The position numbers and the translations under genes are program-made. A DNA stretch of 15,772 nucleotides from Bryobacterales bacterium (GTDB lineage: Bacteria; Cyanobacteriota; Vampirovibrionia; Obscuribacterales; Obscuribacteraceae). The stretch spans positions 1 to 15,772 of the forward strand of contig CAJCHQ010000018.1 in the NCBI GenBank assembly GCA_903970295.1, in the 5' to 3' direction. Each line of letters opens with the position of its first letter. The first letter of the stretch is position 1. Below the pieces are notes generated by a model. That model did not search any database, was not told where the DNA came from, and was given only the letters and a program-made list of their open reading frames with translations. This document shows, piece by piece, positions 1 through 6,317 of the stretch.

Positions 1-67
1 GCCTGATTTCCATCGCTTTCAGTTCAGCAGCTTCAATCACCTTTTTTGCATGGCTGAGTGTAATCAT
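1..67 (-). CDS. GlcG/HbpS-type haem-binding-family protein (N-terminal fragment, runs off the window)
   Basis: Only the first 22 codons are visible. They begin MITLSHAKKVIEAAEL and continue KAMEIR. This matches the characteristic start of the GlcG/HbpS (DUF336) family, whose first helix reads roughly M-x-T-L-x-x-A-x-x-x-I-x-A-A-E-x-K-A. Family members are small (about 130-160 residue) proteins, some of which bind haem or act as extracellular sensors; others sit in glycolate-utilisation loci. The start is supported by a good Shine-Dalgarno, AAGGAG on the minus strand (complement of 73-78), five bases upstream of the ATG. The gene is divergent from the esterase at 247. Family assignment rests on this short N-terminal match alone, and the function in this organism cannot be told from it. 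Confidence 0.6.
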   Translation of the reverse strand, partial: MITLSHAKKVIEAAELKAMEIR

Positions 68-113
68 TGGCTCTCCTTCACTGGACGCACACCTTTTTTT
101 AATCGAATTTGCA

Positions 114-133
114 CTGTATAGCATGCTTAGCAG
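114..133. promoter_or_regulatory. Interrupted palindrome, possible operator in the divergent intergenic region
   Basis: CTG-N3-AGCATGCT-N3-CAG forms a 20-bp dyad centred at 123/124, between the minus-strand start at 67 and the plus-strand start near 247-268. The core AGCATGCT is perfectly palindromic. Placement and symmetry suit a dimeric repressor or activator, but no known operator consensus is recognised and an 8-bp core can arise by chance. Confidence 0.2.
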
Positions 134-246
134 TCAAATGAAAGTCGCAGCTCGAACATTGGCTTTCAACGGCGCATTTCAAACTATTGATTTAATCACT
201 TGGCACTGCGACAGGCAGGTTACTTGGACAACTTACTGCATGTATA

Positions 247-1815
247 TTGGTTGTCGCATCAACTTCAATGCTCTTTCAAAGACCTCGCGACATCTTGAAC
301 ATTCTCCGTCTGGCTATTTTATCTAGTATCTGCGCCAGTCTTTGCGCCACCTTCTGGAGTGCCCAAGGGCACTGCGCGGTCGGTGTCGCCACACCTGTTG
401 GTGACAACATGGTTTTACAAGCCGACTCCGACCCGGCTATCTGGGGTTCCGCAAAACCAGAAGAAAAAATCACAGTCAGTTTTGCCGGCAAACAATTTCA
501 TGGAATCGCCCAATCTGACGGGCGTTGGAGCATTCATCTCGGCAAGCTAAAAGCTGGAACGGTATCTGACCTCTCGATTCAAGGAGAAAATCAGCTTCTT
601 TTCAAAAATGTGGCCGTCGGCGAAGTTTGGATCTGCAGCGGACAATCTAACATGACCTTTCAATTGGACAAGAGTCTGAACTGTATGCCAGCGATAAGTG
701 AACCGGACAATCCGAACATTCGGCTTTTCGTGGTTGCGCTCAATGCTTCAAATCGACCGCTAGATTATGTTATTGGCAATTGGTCAGAAAGTACTTCCAA
801 GGCACGCAAATCGTTCTCGGCGATCGGATATTACTTTGCTCATGATTTGCAAAAGAAACTCGGTGTGCCGATTGGCATCATCGAATCCGGCTGGGGCGGC
901 ACCACTGCTCAAGCTTGGATGAGCCCTGAGTCCCTATCGTCAAATCTCAATTTCGCGGCAAAATATTGGGTGAAGCCGTGGTCAGCCGAAGAGACGCTTA
1001 AGACAAACATCGACGATTATCAACACAAGAGTCTTGATTGGATCAACGCGTGCACCCGGGCAGGAAATACCGGGCGGAAGATGCCGCCAAGACCTGCACT
1101 GCCAAAAGACATTCAATCGGTCCCGTCAAGCTTATACAACGCCATGATCAAACCGCTGACGCCAATGACGATACGGGGAGTGATCTGGTACCAGGGCGAG
1201 TCCAACGCTTACGATCCAATCACCTATCGCAAATTGTTTCCAGCATTGATCGCCGATTGGCGCGAACACTGGCATATCGGAAGTTTTCCATTTTTGTTCG
1301 CACAGTTGCCGAATTACGCCAAGGCACCCCCCAACAGCTGGCCCCTGATTCGTGAAGCACAGCTTGAGACATTGCACGTTCCGGAAACGGCGATGGTCAC
1401 AACCATCGACGTCGGAAACCCGAACGATATACATCCGAAAAACAAGCAACCTGTCGGCGCACGTTTTGCGCTGGCAGCATTAAGTACTGCCTACAAGGAA
1501 GATGTCGAGGCTTCGGGCCCGATTTTCGACCATCTTGATCTGCGAGGAAACAACTTAGTTTGTACTTTCAAACACGCAGAAAACTTGAAATCGAAACCGA
1601 GCGGACAGGTTAGCGGTTTTGAAATCAGCGGACCCGATCGCAATTTTGTCAAAGCTAATGCCGTCATTGAGGGTGAAAAAGTTGTGGTCAGCAGTCTCTC
1701 CGTTCGCGAACCCTTGTATGTACGCTATGGCTGGGACAATTCACCCAATTGTAATCTTTTCAACGGGAGCGACCTTCCGGCATCGCCTTTTCGTAACGAT
1801 GGACCTAAGAACTAA
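247..1815 (+). CDS. Secreted sialate O-acetylesterase-like SGNH hydrolase (copy 1)
   Basis: The family (SASA, formerly DUF303) removes O-acetyl groups from sialic acids or other acetylated sugars, outside the cytoplasm. Counting from TTG 247, a hydrophobic signal or anchor segment lies at about residues 17-37. A beta-rich N-terminal domain follows (GDNMVLQ..IWG). The nucleophile block GQSNM has Ser134, the second block ESGWGGTTAQAW is at 213-224, WYQGESN is at 314-320, and the Asp/His block DIHPKNKQ starts at 394. All key SGNH blocks are intact. The start is uncertain: the longest frame uses TTG 247, but ATG 268 gives a more ordinary signal peptide; neither has a clear Shine-Dalgarno. The 522-residue length is normal for the family. 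It ends 56 bp from the convergent gene at 1872. A second, divergent copy lies at 7787-9298. The true substrate is unknown; an acetylated polysaccharide is as likely as sialic acid. Confidence 0.87.
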   Translation: MVVASTSMLFQRPRDILNILRLAILSSICASLCATFWSAQGHCAVGVATPVGDNMVLQADSDPAIWGSAKPEEKITVSFAGKQFHGIAQSDGRWSIHLGKLKAGTVSDLSIQGENQLLFKNVAVGEVWICSGQSNMTFQLDKSLNCMPAISEPDNPNIRLFVVALNASNRPLDYVIGNWSESTSKARKSFSAIGYYFAHDLQKKLGVPIGIIESGWGGTTAQAWMSPESLSSNLNFAAKYWVKPWSAEETLKTNIDDYQHKSLDWINACTRAGNTGRKMPPRPALPKDIQSVPSSLYNAMIKPLTPMTIRGVIWYQGESNAYDPITYRKLFPALIADWREHWHIGSFPFLFAQLPNYAKAPPNSWPLIREAQLETLHVPETAMVTTIDVGNPNDIHPKNKQPVGARFALAALSTAYKEDVEASGPIFDHLDLRGNNLVCTFKHAENLKSKPSGQVSGFEISGPDRNFVKANAVIEGEKVVVSSLSVREPLYVRYGWDNSPNCNLFNGSDLPASPFRNDGPKN

Positions 1816-1871
1816 TATGAACGTGCCGAACGTGATGAATATGATGAACGTGCTGCATATAAGTGATGCGT

Positions 1872-3092
1872 CTATTCTCCGCGCAAAATCCAATCGTAAG
1901 AATCAGCCATAGAACCATCTTCGAAAATCACTCCATTCCTACTGAATGGCATACCGTTTGCATCGACTGCGCTCGCACACGACAGCGATTTGATGCCATA
2001 GCGAGCAAGGGATTGAACTTCGCCGGCTTGGCTTCGTCCATCTTGGTTGAGATCTTGCCACAGAGCAAGATGATTTAGTTCGGCGCCATCAACCTTTCCA
2101 TCGTGATCGTTATCGAGGGCCGATAGAGCCTCGTAACCGTCTTTCCAGAAGACCCAGAATGTTTTGTCTCCAAACAATTGTAATCCTGATCTAATTTCGC
2201 CTCGGTTCCCGGCATCGTAAACCAACCATGCAGCTTTACCGTTTCGTGGCCAGAGGCTATAAGAGCGCAAGCCATTTCCGTCAAGATCGAAATTGATTCG
2301 TTTGGCCCCCATGATCGATGATGGTGGCATATTTGGTATCAGGGGAATAACTATCGGCGTCATCGCCCGAAAAACAGTTTGCAGATGTGAAGACTTCTGC
2401 TGGATATCAGCAACTTCAGCTGCGTCTTTGGCCGGATCCAACAATGCGATCAGATAACTTGCTGTTTCTGCCGCAATCGAGCTGCCTCGCAAACCTCCAT
2501 CCGCCTGAGATTCAGACTGCCAAGCCTCACGAAACACTTCGCGGTAATTTGCCAGAGCCTGCGTTTTATCTCCGCGCTGATCGAGACACCAGGCAAAACA
2601 TAATTTTGCGGCAAGAGAATTTGAATCGAGGGAGAGTGACTTGTGCAAATGCTCGATCGCCTGATTAAGATGGTCAGCAGCCGATTTTTCTGCAGCCTGA
2701 TCGGTAGTTGCGCTCACATTAAATTGATGCTGTGCAGCAGGTCCGAATCCATAAAACGGCATGAGATCTGACGGCTCCGTTACGCCTGGTCCAGACTTTC
2801 GCACCCGAGCCACCTCAGTCTTTTGAGCGTAAGCCATTGAATGTAAGCGTCCGATCTGGTACTCGAGAGCGGCGGCATCCTGGTCTGACAGGCTTGAGGC
2901 GTGAGCCTTGCTTTCTAAATTAGTGAGTAATCGTTGGACGGGCACCTCTTCCGTATCGACACGAGCATATTTTGCGATCGCCTCCGACTGCGTTGTTAAA
3001 ACCGAGACCGGGATCGAAACCAGGAGGGAAACAAAAAAGGGCAACCAAACGGAAAACAGCCGGATTTGTTTAGTGAAACTAGTAAGTTGCAT
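1872..3092 (-). CDS. Secreted/anchored protein with TPR-like region and C-terminal EF-hand-like calcium module
   Basis: Residues 1-35 form a signal peptide or signal anchor (basic start, hydrophobic 12-32). Residues about 137-190 look like a TPR pair (SADHLNQAIEHLHKSL... then FAWCLDQRGDKTQALANYRE). Residues 266-370 carry repeated acidic loops: FDLDGNG (268-274), DNDHDGKVDGAE (327-338) and DLNQDGRSQAGE (347-358), with LFGDKT at 306-311 and LWQDLNQDG at 344-352. That order, FDLDGNG..LFGD..DGY.AL..LD.N.DG..D..D/E..LWQDLNQDG.S..GE, is the conserved Asp-rich module seen near the C-termini of many large RTX/haemolysin-type secreted proteins. Here it caps a 406-residue protein. AGAGGA-like SD (complement of 3099-3104) supports ATG 3092. 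The cellular role is unknown; calcium binding is inferred from the loops. Confidence 0.75.
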   Translation of the reverse strand: MQLTSFTKQIRLFSVWLPFFVSLLVSIPVSVLTTQSEAIAKYARVDTEEVPVQRLLTNLESKAHASSLSDQDAAALEYQIGRLHSMAYAQKTEVARVRKSGPGVTEPSDLMPFYGFGPAAQHQFNVSATTDQAAEKSAADHLNQAIEHLHKSLSLDSNSLAAKLCFAWCLDQRGDKTQALANYREVFREAWQSESQADGGLRGSSIAAETASYLIALLDPAKDAAEVADIQQKSSHLQTVFRAMTPIVIPLIPNMPPSSIMGAKRINFDLDGNGLRSYSLWPRNGKAAWLVYDAGNRGEIRSGLQLFGDKTFWVFWKDGYEALSALDNDHDGKVDGAELNHLALWQDLNQDGRSQAGEVQSLARYGIKSLSCASAVDANGMPFSRNGVIFEDGSMADSYDWILRGE

Positions 3093-3125
3093 CGATTATC
3101 CTCTGCCGAAACTCGCGATCGCTGA

Positions 3126-3131
3126 ATTATA
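3126..3131 (-). promoter_or_regulatory. Candidate -10 box for the gene at 1872-3092
   Basis: The minus strand carries a perfect TATAAT at 3131-3126. This places a transcription start near 3119 and leaves a leader of about 27 nt that contains the SD and the ATG at 3092. No convincing -35 is seen at 16-18 bp spacing, so this rests on the -10 match and its position. Confidence 0.35.
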
Positions 3132-3329
3132 CGCTTCAACGCTCAACAATTCCGGCACCCGTCGCTTTGTTCCATTATCAACAAGCTGACTGCACAGATT
3201 GAACGATACGAAATAGGGAAGGCTTTTACCTTTATCGTCCTCTTGGCGTAATGTAGAATCTCAATTATCAGCTTCCCTGACTTCGAAGTTGTATGAAGGC
3301 AGGTCGGCAGGTATGTAAGTAGTTCCGAG

Positions 3330-4184
3330 ATGCAAGAAGACCAAACCTCATCCAAGAAGGAAAAAGCACAGGAGCCATCAAACGCGGCTGCGCCAGAAAC
3401 CTCCGCCGCTCGATCTCGCGAAGACGCAGCTGCAGCGCAGGCCAGTGCAGAAGCGACGGCTGCAAAAGCAAAGCTGCAAACGCACGAAAAAATCAACATA
3501 TTTGGTCAAGCGATTGTTCCAATTGTCACAACTCTGGTCACCGGCGCCATCTTCCTCTACTCGGTGTGTTACGTCGGAGAAGTCGAGGTAGACGGTCCGC
3601 CAAATTACGACTCGGTTGAAATTCATGCCTTCAACAACAAAGGCAACGAATCGGTTTTTCATAGCGAGCACTTTCAGTTGCCTCCTGATCGATATCACTT
3701 CGAAATAACATTTGATTCTCTTCCTAAAAACAAGATGGATCAAGACGTCATCTTCGGGCACAAGACCATAATCAATTGCCTTTCATCAAAAAACGATGCA
3801 AATAAACAACCAGCTAATAACAAGTCCCAGGCGCCCGGAATTACTGCCATTCAACCCGCAAGCACCAACGCTCAACCTGCAAGCACCAACGCTCAACCCC
3901 CAAGCACCAACGCTCAACCCGCAAGCACCAACTCGTCCTTCGAAAACGACACGGCTAATAGGAGCGCTTCTTCGAATCACAGCGCACCTCCGAACAAAAC
4001 TCCGAACAAGACTCCGACCAGAGACGCGTCTTCGTCCGCCGCAAATTTCCCAGTCAAAAATCACACGCATGTAGGTTCGACGGTCAATTCTGGCAAGCAT
4101 GGTGACCAGTCAGATAAAGGTGACGAACCAGATAAAGGTGATAAACCAGATAAGGGAGACAAGCCGGACGAAAAGGATAACTAA
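3330..4184 (+). CDS. Single-pass membrane protein with repeat-rich hydrophilic tail (unknown function)
   Basis: No family is recognised. Residues 1-56 are hydrophilic and Ala/Glu/Ser-rich, probably helical or coiled-coil (EDAAAAQASAEATAAKAK). One transmembrane segment spans about 57-82 (FGQAIVPIVTTLVTGAIFLY). A compact folded-looking stretch at 83-150 (VGEVEVDGPPNYDSVEIHAF...) is rich in beta-type residues. From about 160 to the end the protein is low complexity: four QPASTNA-type heptads at 175-201, PNKT repeats near 221-229, and three DKGD(E/K)P hexads at 262-279 before the C-terminal DEKDN. The architecture suggests a short N-terminal part, one membrane pass and a long disordered, charge-patterned tail on the other side. 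The SD before ATG 3330 is weak. It is divergent from the 1872-3092 gene, with a 237-bp intergenic region. Confidence 0.65.
   Translation: MQEDQTSSKKEKAQEPSNAAAPETSAARSREDAAAAQASAEATAAKAKLQTHEKINIFGQAIVPIVTTLVTGAIFLYSVCYVGEVEVDGPPNYDSVEIHAFNNKGNESVFHSEHFQLPPDRYHFEITFDSLPKNKMDQDVIFGHKTIINCLSSKNDANKQPANNKSQAPGITAIQPASTNAQPASTNAQPPSTNAQPASTNSSFENDTANRSASSNHSAPPNKTPNKTPTRDASSSAANFPVKNHTHVGSTVNSGKHGDQSDKGDEPDKGDKPDKGDKPDEKDN
3852..3932 (+). repeat. Tandem 21-bp coding repeat (about 3.9 copies)
   Basis: Units begin at 3852, 3873, 3894 and 3915, with consensus CAACCCGCAAGCACCAACGC plus T. They encode QPASTNA, with only one or two base changes between copies; the last copy ends after 18 bp. Copies are almost identical at DNA level, so the array probably expanded recently by slippage or unequal exchange. 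Because the unit is a multiple of three, copy-number change would lengthen or shorten the protein tail without a frameshift. Confidence 0.9.
4113..4166 (+). repeat. Tandem 18-bp coding repeat (3 copies)
   Basis: Units start at 4113, 4131 and 4149 and encode DKGDEP, DKGDKP and DKGDKP. Third-position differences show this array is older or more diverged than the 21-bp array upstream in the same gene. It gives an alternating acid/base tail end. Confidence 0.85.
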
Positions 4185-4287
4185 TTTGATCTACCGATGG
4201 CCCCGCATCATCAGCCATTCACGATAGGCCTCGGCAAGTATTCGAACTCCTCTTTCAATTGTGTGTAAACGTCCTTAGAATGGCAGC

Positions 4288-4707
4288 ATGGATAAGCCCC
4301 TCCTCCAAACAGATGCTGATGAAAGGCTGCGTAGTTGGTATCTGGCGCGACTTCGTAAGGCGGCCCTGCAGGCACAAGCAGGAAATGATCTGACACCGGC
4401 CACGCTCGTGCGCAAGGATCGAGACGCCCTTGAAAAGCTGATTGCCGAACCAGTAAAGTCATCGGCTGCAGCTTCAAAACAAGAGCTTGTTAGCAACTTC
4501 AAAAGCGCAGCACCGCTGATCTATTTCATTGCCCTGTTATTAATCAACATGCTGCTATTCATCTGGATTCTGCTTGACGAACCTTGCTCCGCCGCTTTAT
4601 TGCCGATTGCCAGGTTGTTTTTTTTGATGCTGCTAGTACTGTCAAGCGCAAGCGCTATGTTTTTGCTTCGCCAGCTGCGTCGTAGCAACGCCACTCTAAT
4701 GCTTTGA
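4288..4707 (+). CDS. Two-TM membrane protein, probably the N-terminal piece of a broken histidine kinase
   Basis: The first 70 residues are hydrophilic and helical (DERLRSWYLARLRKAALQAQ). Two transmembrane helices follow at about 74-96 and 103-127, then a basic RQLRRSN. The frame stops at TGA 4705-4707, exactly where a PAS-domain frame (TEREKTIAESTLGAF..., from 4704) becomes open in a different phase. Two TMs, a short linker and then PAS is the usual sensor-kinase order. The simplest reading is that the two frames were once one gene, separated by a small indel near 4700. It could instead be a stand-alone small membrane protein translationally coupled to the next frame; the SD before ATG 4288 is weak. 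No enzymatic residues are present in this part. Confidence 0.5.
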   Translation: MDKPLLQTDADERLRSWYLARLRKAALQAQAGNDLTPATLVRKDRDALEKLIAEPVKSSAAASKQELVSNFKSAAPLIYFIALLLINMLLFIWILLDEPCSAALLPIARLFFLMLLVLSSASAMFLLRQLRRSNATLML

Positions 4708-5131
4708 CAGAGCGCGAAAAAACGATTGCTGAATCGACGTTGGGTGCCTTCTGGTCTCTGGACGCCGACTATCGATTCATGGCGGTCAGTCCAACGACAC
4801 GCAAACTTCTGGGTTATCAGCACGTAGATCTGCTTGCGCTCAATTTGCTTGCACTACAGCGCCACCAGAACAAACCCGCAAACTGCCGGCCAAACACTTT
4901 GTCGAGTTTAGAATCACGGACTCCGGACCAGGAATTTCAGAAGAACATAGGCAATCGATTTTGGATCGGTTCTACCAAGTCGAAACTTCACTTAAGAAAA
5001 ACGAGCCGTCGAACGGTCTCGGACTAGCCATCTGTAAAGCCATTGTTGAGGCACATGGCGGCAAAATCGACGTGGACTCTACCCTCGACAAGGGCGCCAG
5101 TTTCTGGTTTCAGGTTCCAGGAGCAACCTAG
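4704..5131 (+). pseudogene. Histidine kinase remnant: PAS fragment plus out-of-frame HATPase_c end
   Basis: From 4704 (TTG) one frame reads a PAS-like N-terminal half: LGAFWSLDADYRFMAVSP followed by TTRKLLGY. After about 4850 that frame becomes nonsense, while the frame through 4892 reads KHFVEFRITDSGPGISEEHR, the F-box LDRFYQVE, the G2 box NGLGLAICKAIVEAHGG and the ending ASFWFQVPGAT, stopping at TAG 5129-5131. These are the G1, F and G2 boxes of a PAS-sensor kinase ATPase domain. The HisKA domain with its phosphoacceptor His, the N box and the second half of PAS are absent, so roughly 150 or more codons have been deleted and the reading phase changed. The product cannot be a working kinase. 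Together with 4288-4707 it looks like the decayed remains of one membrane-bound sensor kinase. Confidence 0.75.
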
Positions 5132-5339
5132 TTGCTTTGCGCCAGCACTCAGGCGATAACTAACTGCAACCAAGCTCATCTGCAACACAGCCACACCTAC
5201 GGAATGTCCTCAAGGGCGCGTTTCGCGCCACAATATGGCCTGGTTTAAACGAATTTGAAACATTTGACGCCGCCAACTGCTGTATTGTCCAAGACACAGC
5301 CCAGAGCTCACTTGCACCACGCGGCCGAGGAAATGTAAT

Positions 5340-5621
5340 ATGAACTCCACCAGCTTTGCTCAGTCTATTGAAGCGAAATTCTCATTGGCGGCGCCAATGC
5401 AGGACACGATTGAGTTCTGCAAAGGGGAGCTGACCGCGGCCAATTATGTCGTGGTCCAAGTGGGGCAATCCAAGTTACTGGGTTGCAAATCTGGGGACGT
5501 GAAACAATTTGTCGAGGTTACTCTCGAACGTGCTGAAAGCGCCAAAACAAAAATGGTCGTCCTCTGCTATCCAGACCGGCAAGACAGCTATTCGTCTGCC
5601 AGCGCCGGTTTGTGCGCCTGA
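5340..5621 (+). CDS. Small hypothetical protein (93 aa)
   Basis: No family is recognised. The ATG at 5340 is preceded by GAGGAAAT, an SD (5327-5330) about nine bases away, which favours a real gene. The protein starts MNSTSFAQSIEAKFSLAAPM, is soluble-looking and has no signal peptide or membrane segment. It contains alternating hydrophobic strands (NYVVVQVGQSKLLGC, KTKMVVLCYP) and four Cys spread through the chain. It lies alone between the kinase remnants, followed by the long palindrome at 5646-5681. It could be a genuine small orphan or part of the decayed surroundings. Confidence 0.45.
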   Translation: MNSTSFAQSIEAKFSLAAPMQDTIEFCKGELTAANYVVVQVGQSKLLGCKSGDVKQFVEVTLERAESAKTKMVVLCYPDRQDSYSSASAGLCA

Positions 5622-5908
5622 AATAATCAGCGGGCGCACGCCCTTGCCCCTAATCTAACCGATATCGGTGAGATTGGGGGCTGGGGCTAGGGCATAAATT
5701 GGGTCACGAGTCGATGCCAAGAGCGCGCGTGCAATTGTGCCAGGGCTGCTGAAATGGCTCGTAGATGGGCTTTTACATGCGCTTGCAATCTGTCTGACAC
5801 GCGGACTTGTGCATGGGTCGGCACGGCAACCATTTCGCAACCTTGATGTTTTAAGCTTTGGAATGTCAAGAGGTGGTCTCGAGTACGCCTATTAGCCCAA
5901 ATCCCTTA
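5622..5908. other. Gene-poor stretch between the small ORF and the kinase fragment
   Basis: No convincing gene is seen. The minus strand stays open for about 60 codons directly after the kinase fragment stop and in the same phase (from about 5902 down to 5687), but the translation (for example VSDRLQAHVKAHLRA) does not resemble a kinase domain or any family I recognise, and it has no good start. The only structured element is the palindrome at 5646-5681. Confidence 0.5.
5646..5681. repeat. Long near-perfect palindrome (36 bp, possible hairpin)
   Basis: Two 18-bp arms meet at 5663/5664, where ACCGATATCGGT is a perfect 12-bp palindrome. The outer arms GCCCCTAATCT and AGATTGGGGGC pair with one G-U. 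The only true mismatch is A5657 opposite G5670. A further flanking pair, 5640-5650 with 5683-5693, can form with one mismatch. It sits 24 bp past the stop of the small ORF at 5621. There is no T-run on either strand, so it is not a standard intrinsic terminator. Confidence 0.7.
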
Positions 5909-6259
5909 CTAAAATGCTCCGACCACCAGACGATGATTGAGCTTAGCCATGGCCTCGGATTCGCGTCGGGAGCGATCAGTGTTGGCTTGATCGATACATA
6001 GATGCGGGTGCAAAATTTTTATCGCTACCGCTCGATTGATACTATTATCATGCGCTCGATAAACCGTACTCCAGCCACCCATGCCAATCACGGACGAGAC
6101 TTTATAGCAATTGGCGACAGTCGTTTGAAGCAAAGGGTCGGCACCAAAAACAAGCGAATGCGGACAAATATTGCTTGCCTTGATGCCCTCGGCGAGACAC
6201 TGCGCGCACGCGCGGCTGGTTGTTGAATCTGGCGGTGGCATATTCACTGGTTTATGCAA
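5909..6259 (-). pseudogene. Truncated Ser/Thr protein kinase (N-lobe only)
   Basis: Residues 18-33 hold C-x2-C...C-P, a zinc-ribbon-like start often seen ahead of bacterial Ser/Thr kinases. From residue 52 the chain is a clear Pkn2-type kinase N-lobe: YKVSSVIGMGGWSTVYRAHD (52-71), with the glycine loop at 59-66, then VAIK with the ATP-binding Lys at 81 and an alpha-C-like RRESEAMAKLNHR at 98-110. The chain ends VVGAF then TAG TAA. A complete kinase domain needs about 200 more residues, including the HRD and DFG motifs, and none of these is found downstream. The third glycine of the loop is also replaced (GMGGWS). The frame can start at TTG 6259 or ATG 6241; neither has a good SD. This is best called a kinase pseudogene or gene-end fragment, 58 bp downstream of the GHL15-like gene. 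Confidence 0.75.
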
Positions 6260-6317
6260 ATAGAGCTTGAGGCATTATGCCTGGATTTTACACCGATCGC
6301 CATCCGCGTGACGCACT

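Noticed and set aside
123..326. 67-residue plus-strand open frame in the divergent region
   Set aside because: No SD, no recognisable sequence, and it overlaps the N-terminus of the better-supported esterase gene in another frame.
1814..1860. Repeated GAACGTG/ATGAACGTG words between two convergent stop codons
   Set aside because: Short degenerate repeats without hairpin potential or T-run; not a terminator and too short to call a repeat element.
3786..4100. Open frames on both strands across the 21-bp repeat array
   Set aside because: They are shadows of the repeat: a 21-bp unit without stops stays open in several frames. Only the 3330-4184 frame has a membrane segment and a gene-like composition.
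5255..5288. Possible promoter (TTGAAA or TTGACG with TGTATT) before the small ORF at 5340
   Set aside because: Spacings of 20 and 11 bp are outside the usual range, so the match is not convincing.
5687..5869. 60-residue minus-strand frame in the same phase as the kinase fragment
   Set aside because: TTG start without SD, and the residues do not continue a kinase domain or match a family I know. Kept only as a note on the gene-poor stretch.
6270..6282. AGGCAT-T-ATGCCT inverted repeat after the GHL15-like gene
   Set aside because: Only 6-bp arms with a one-base centre, no T-run in the direction of the gene, and the window is long enough for this to occur by chance.
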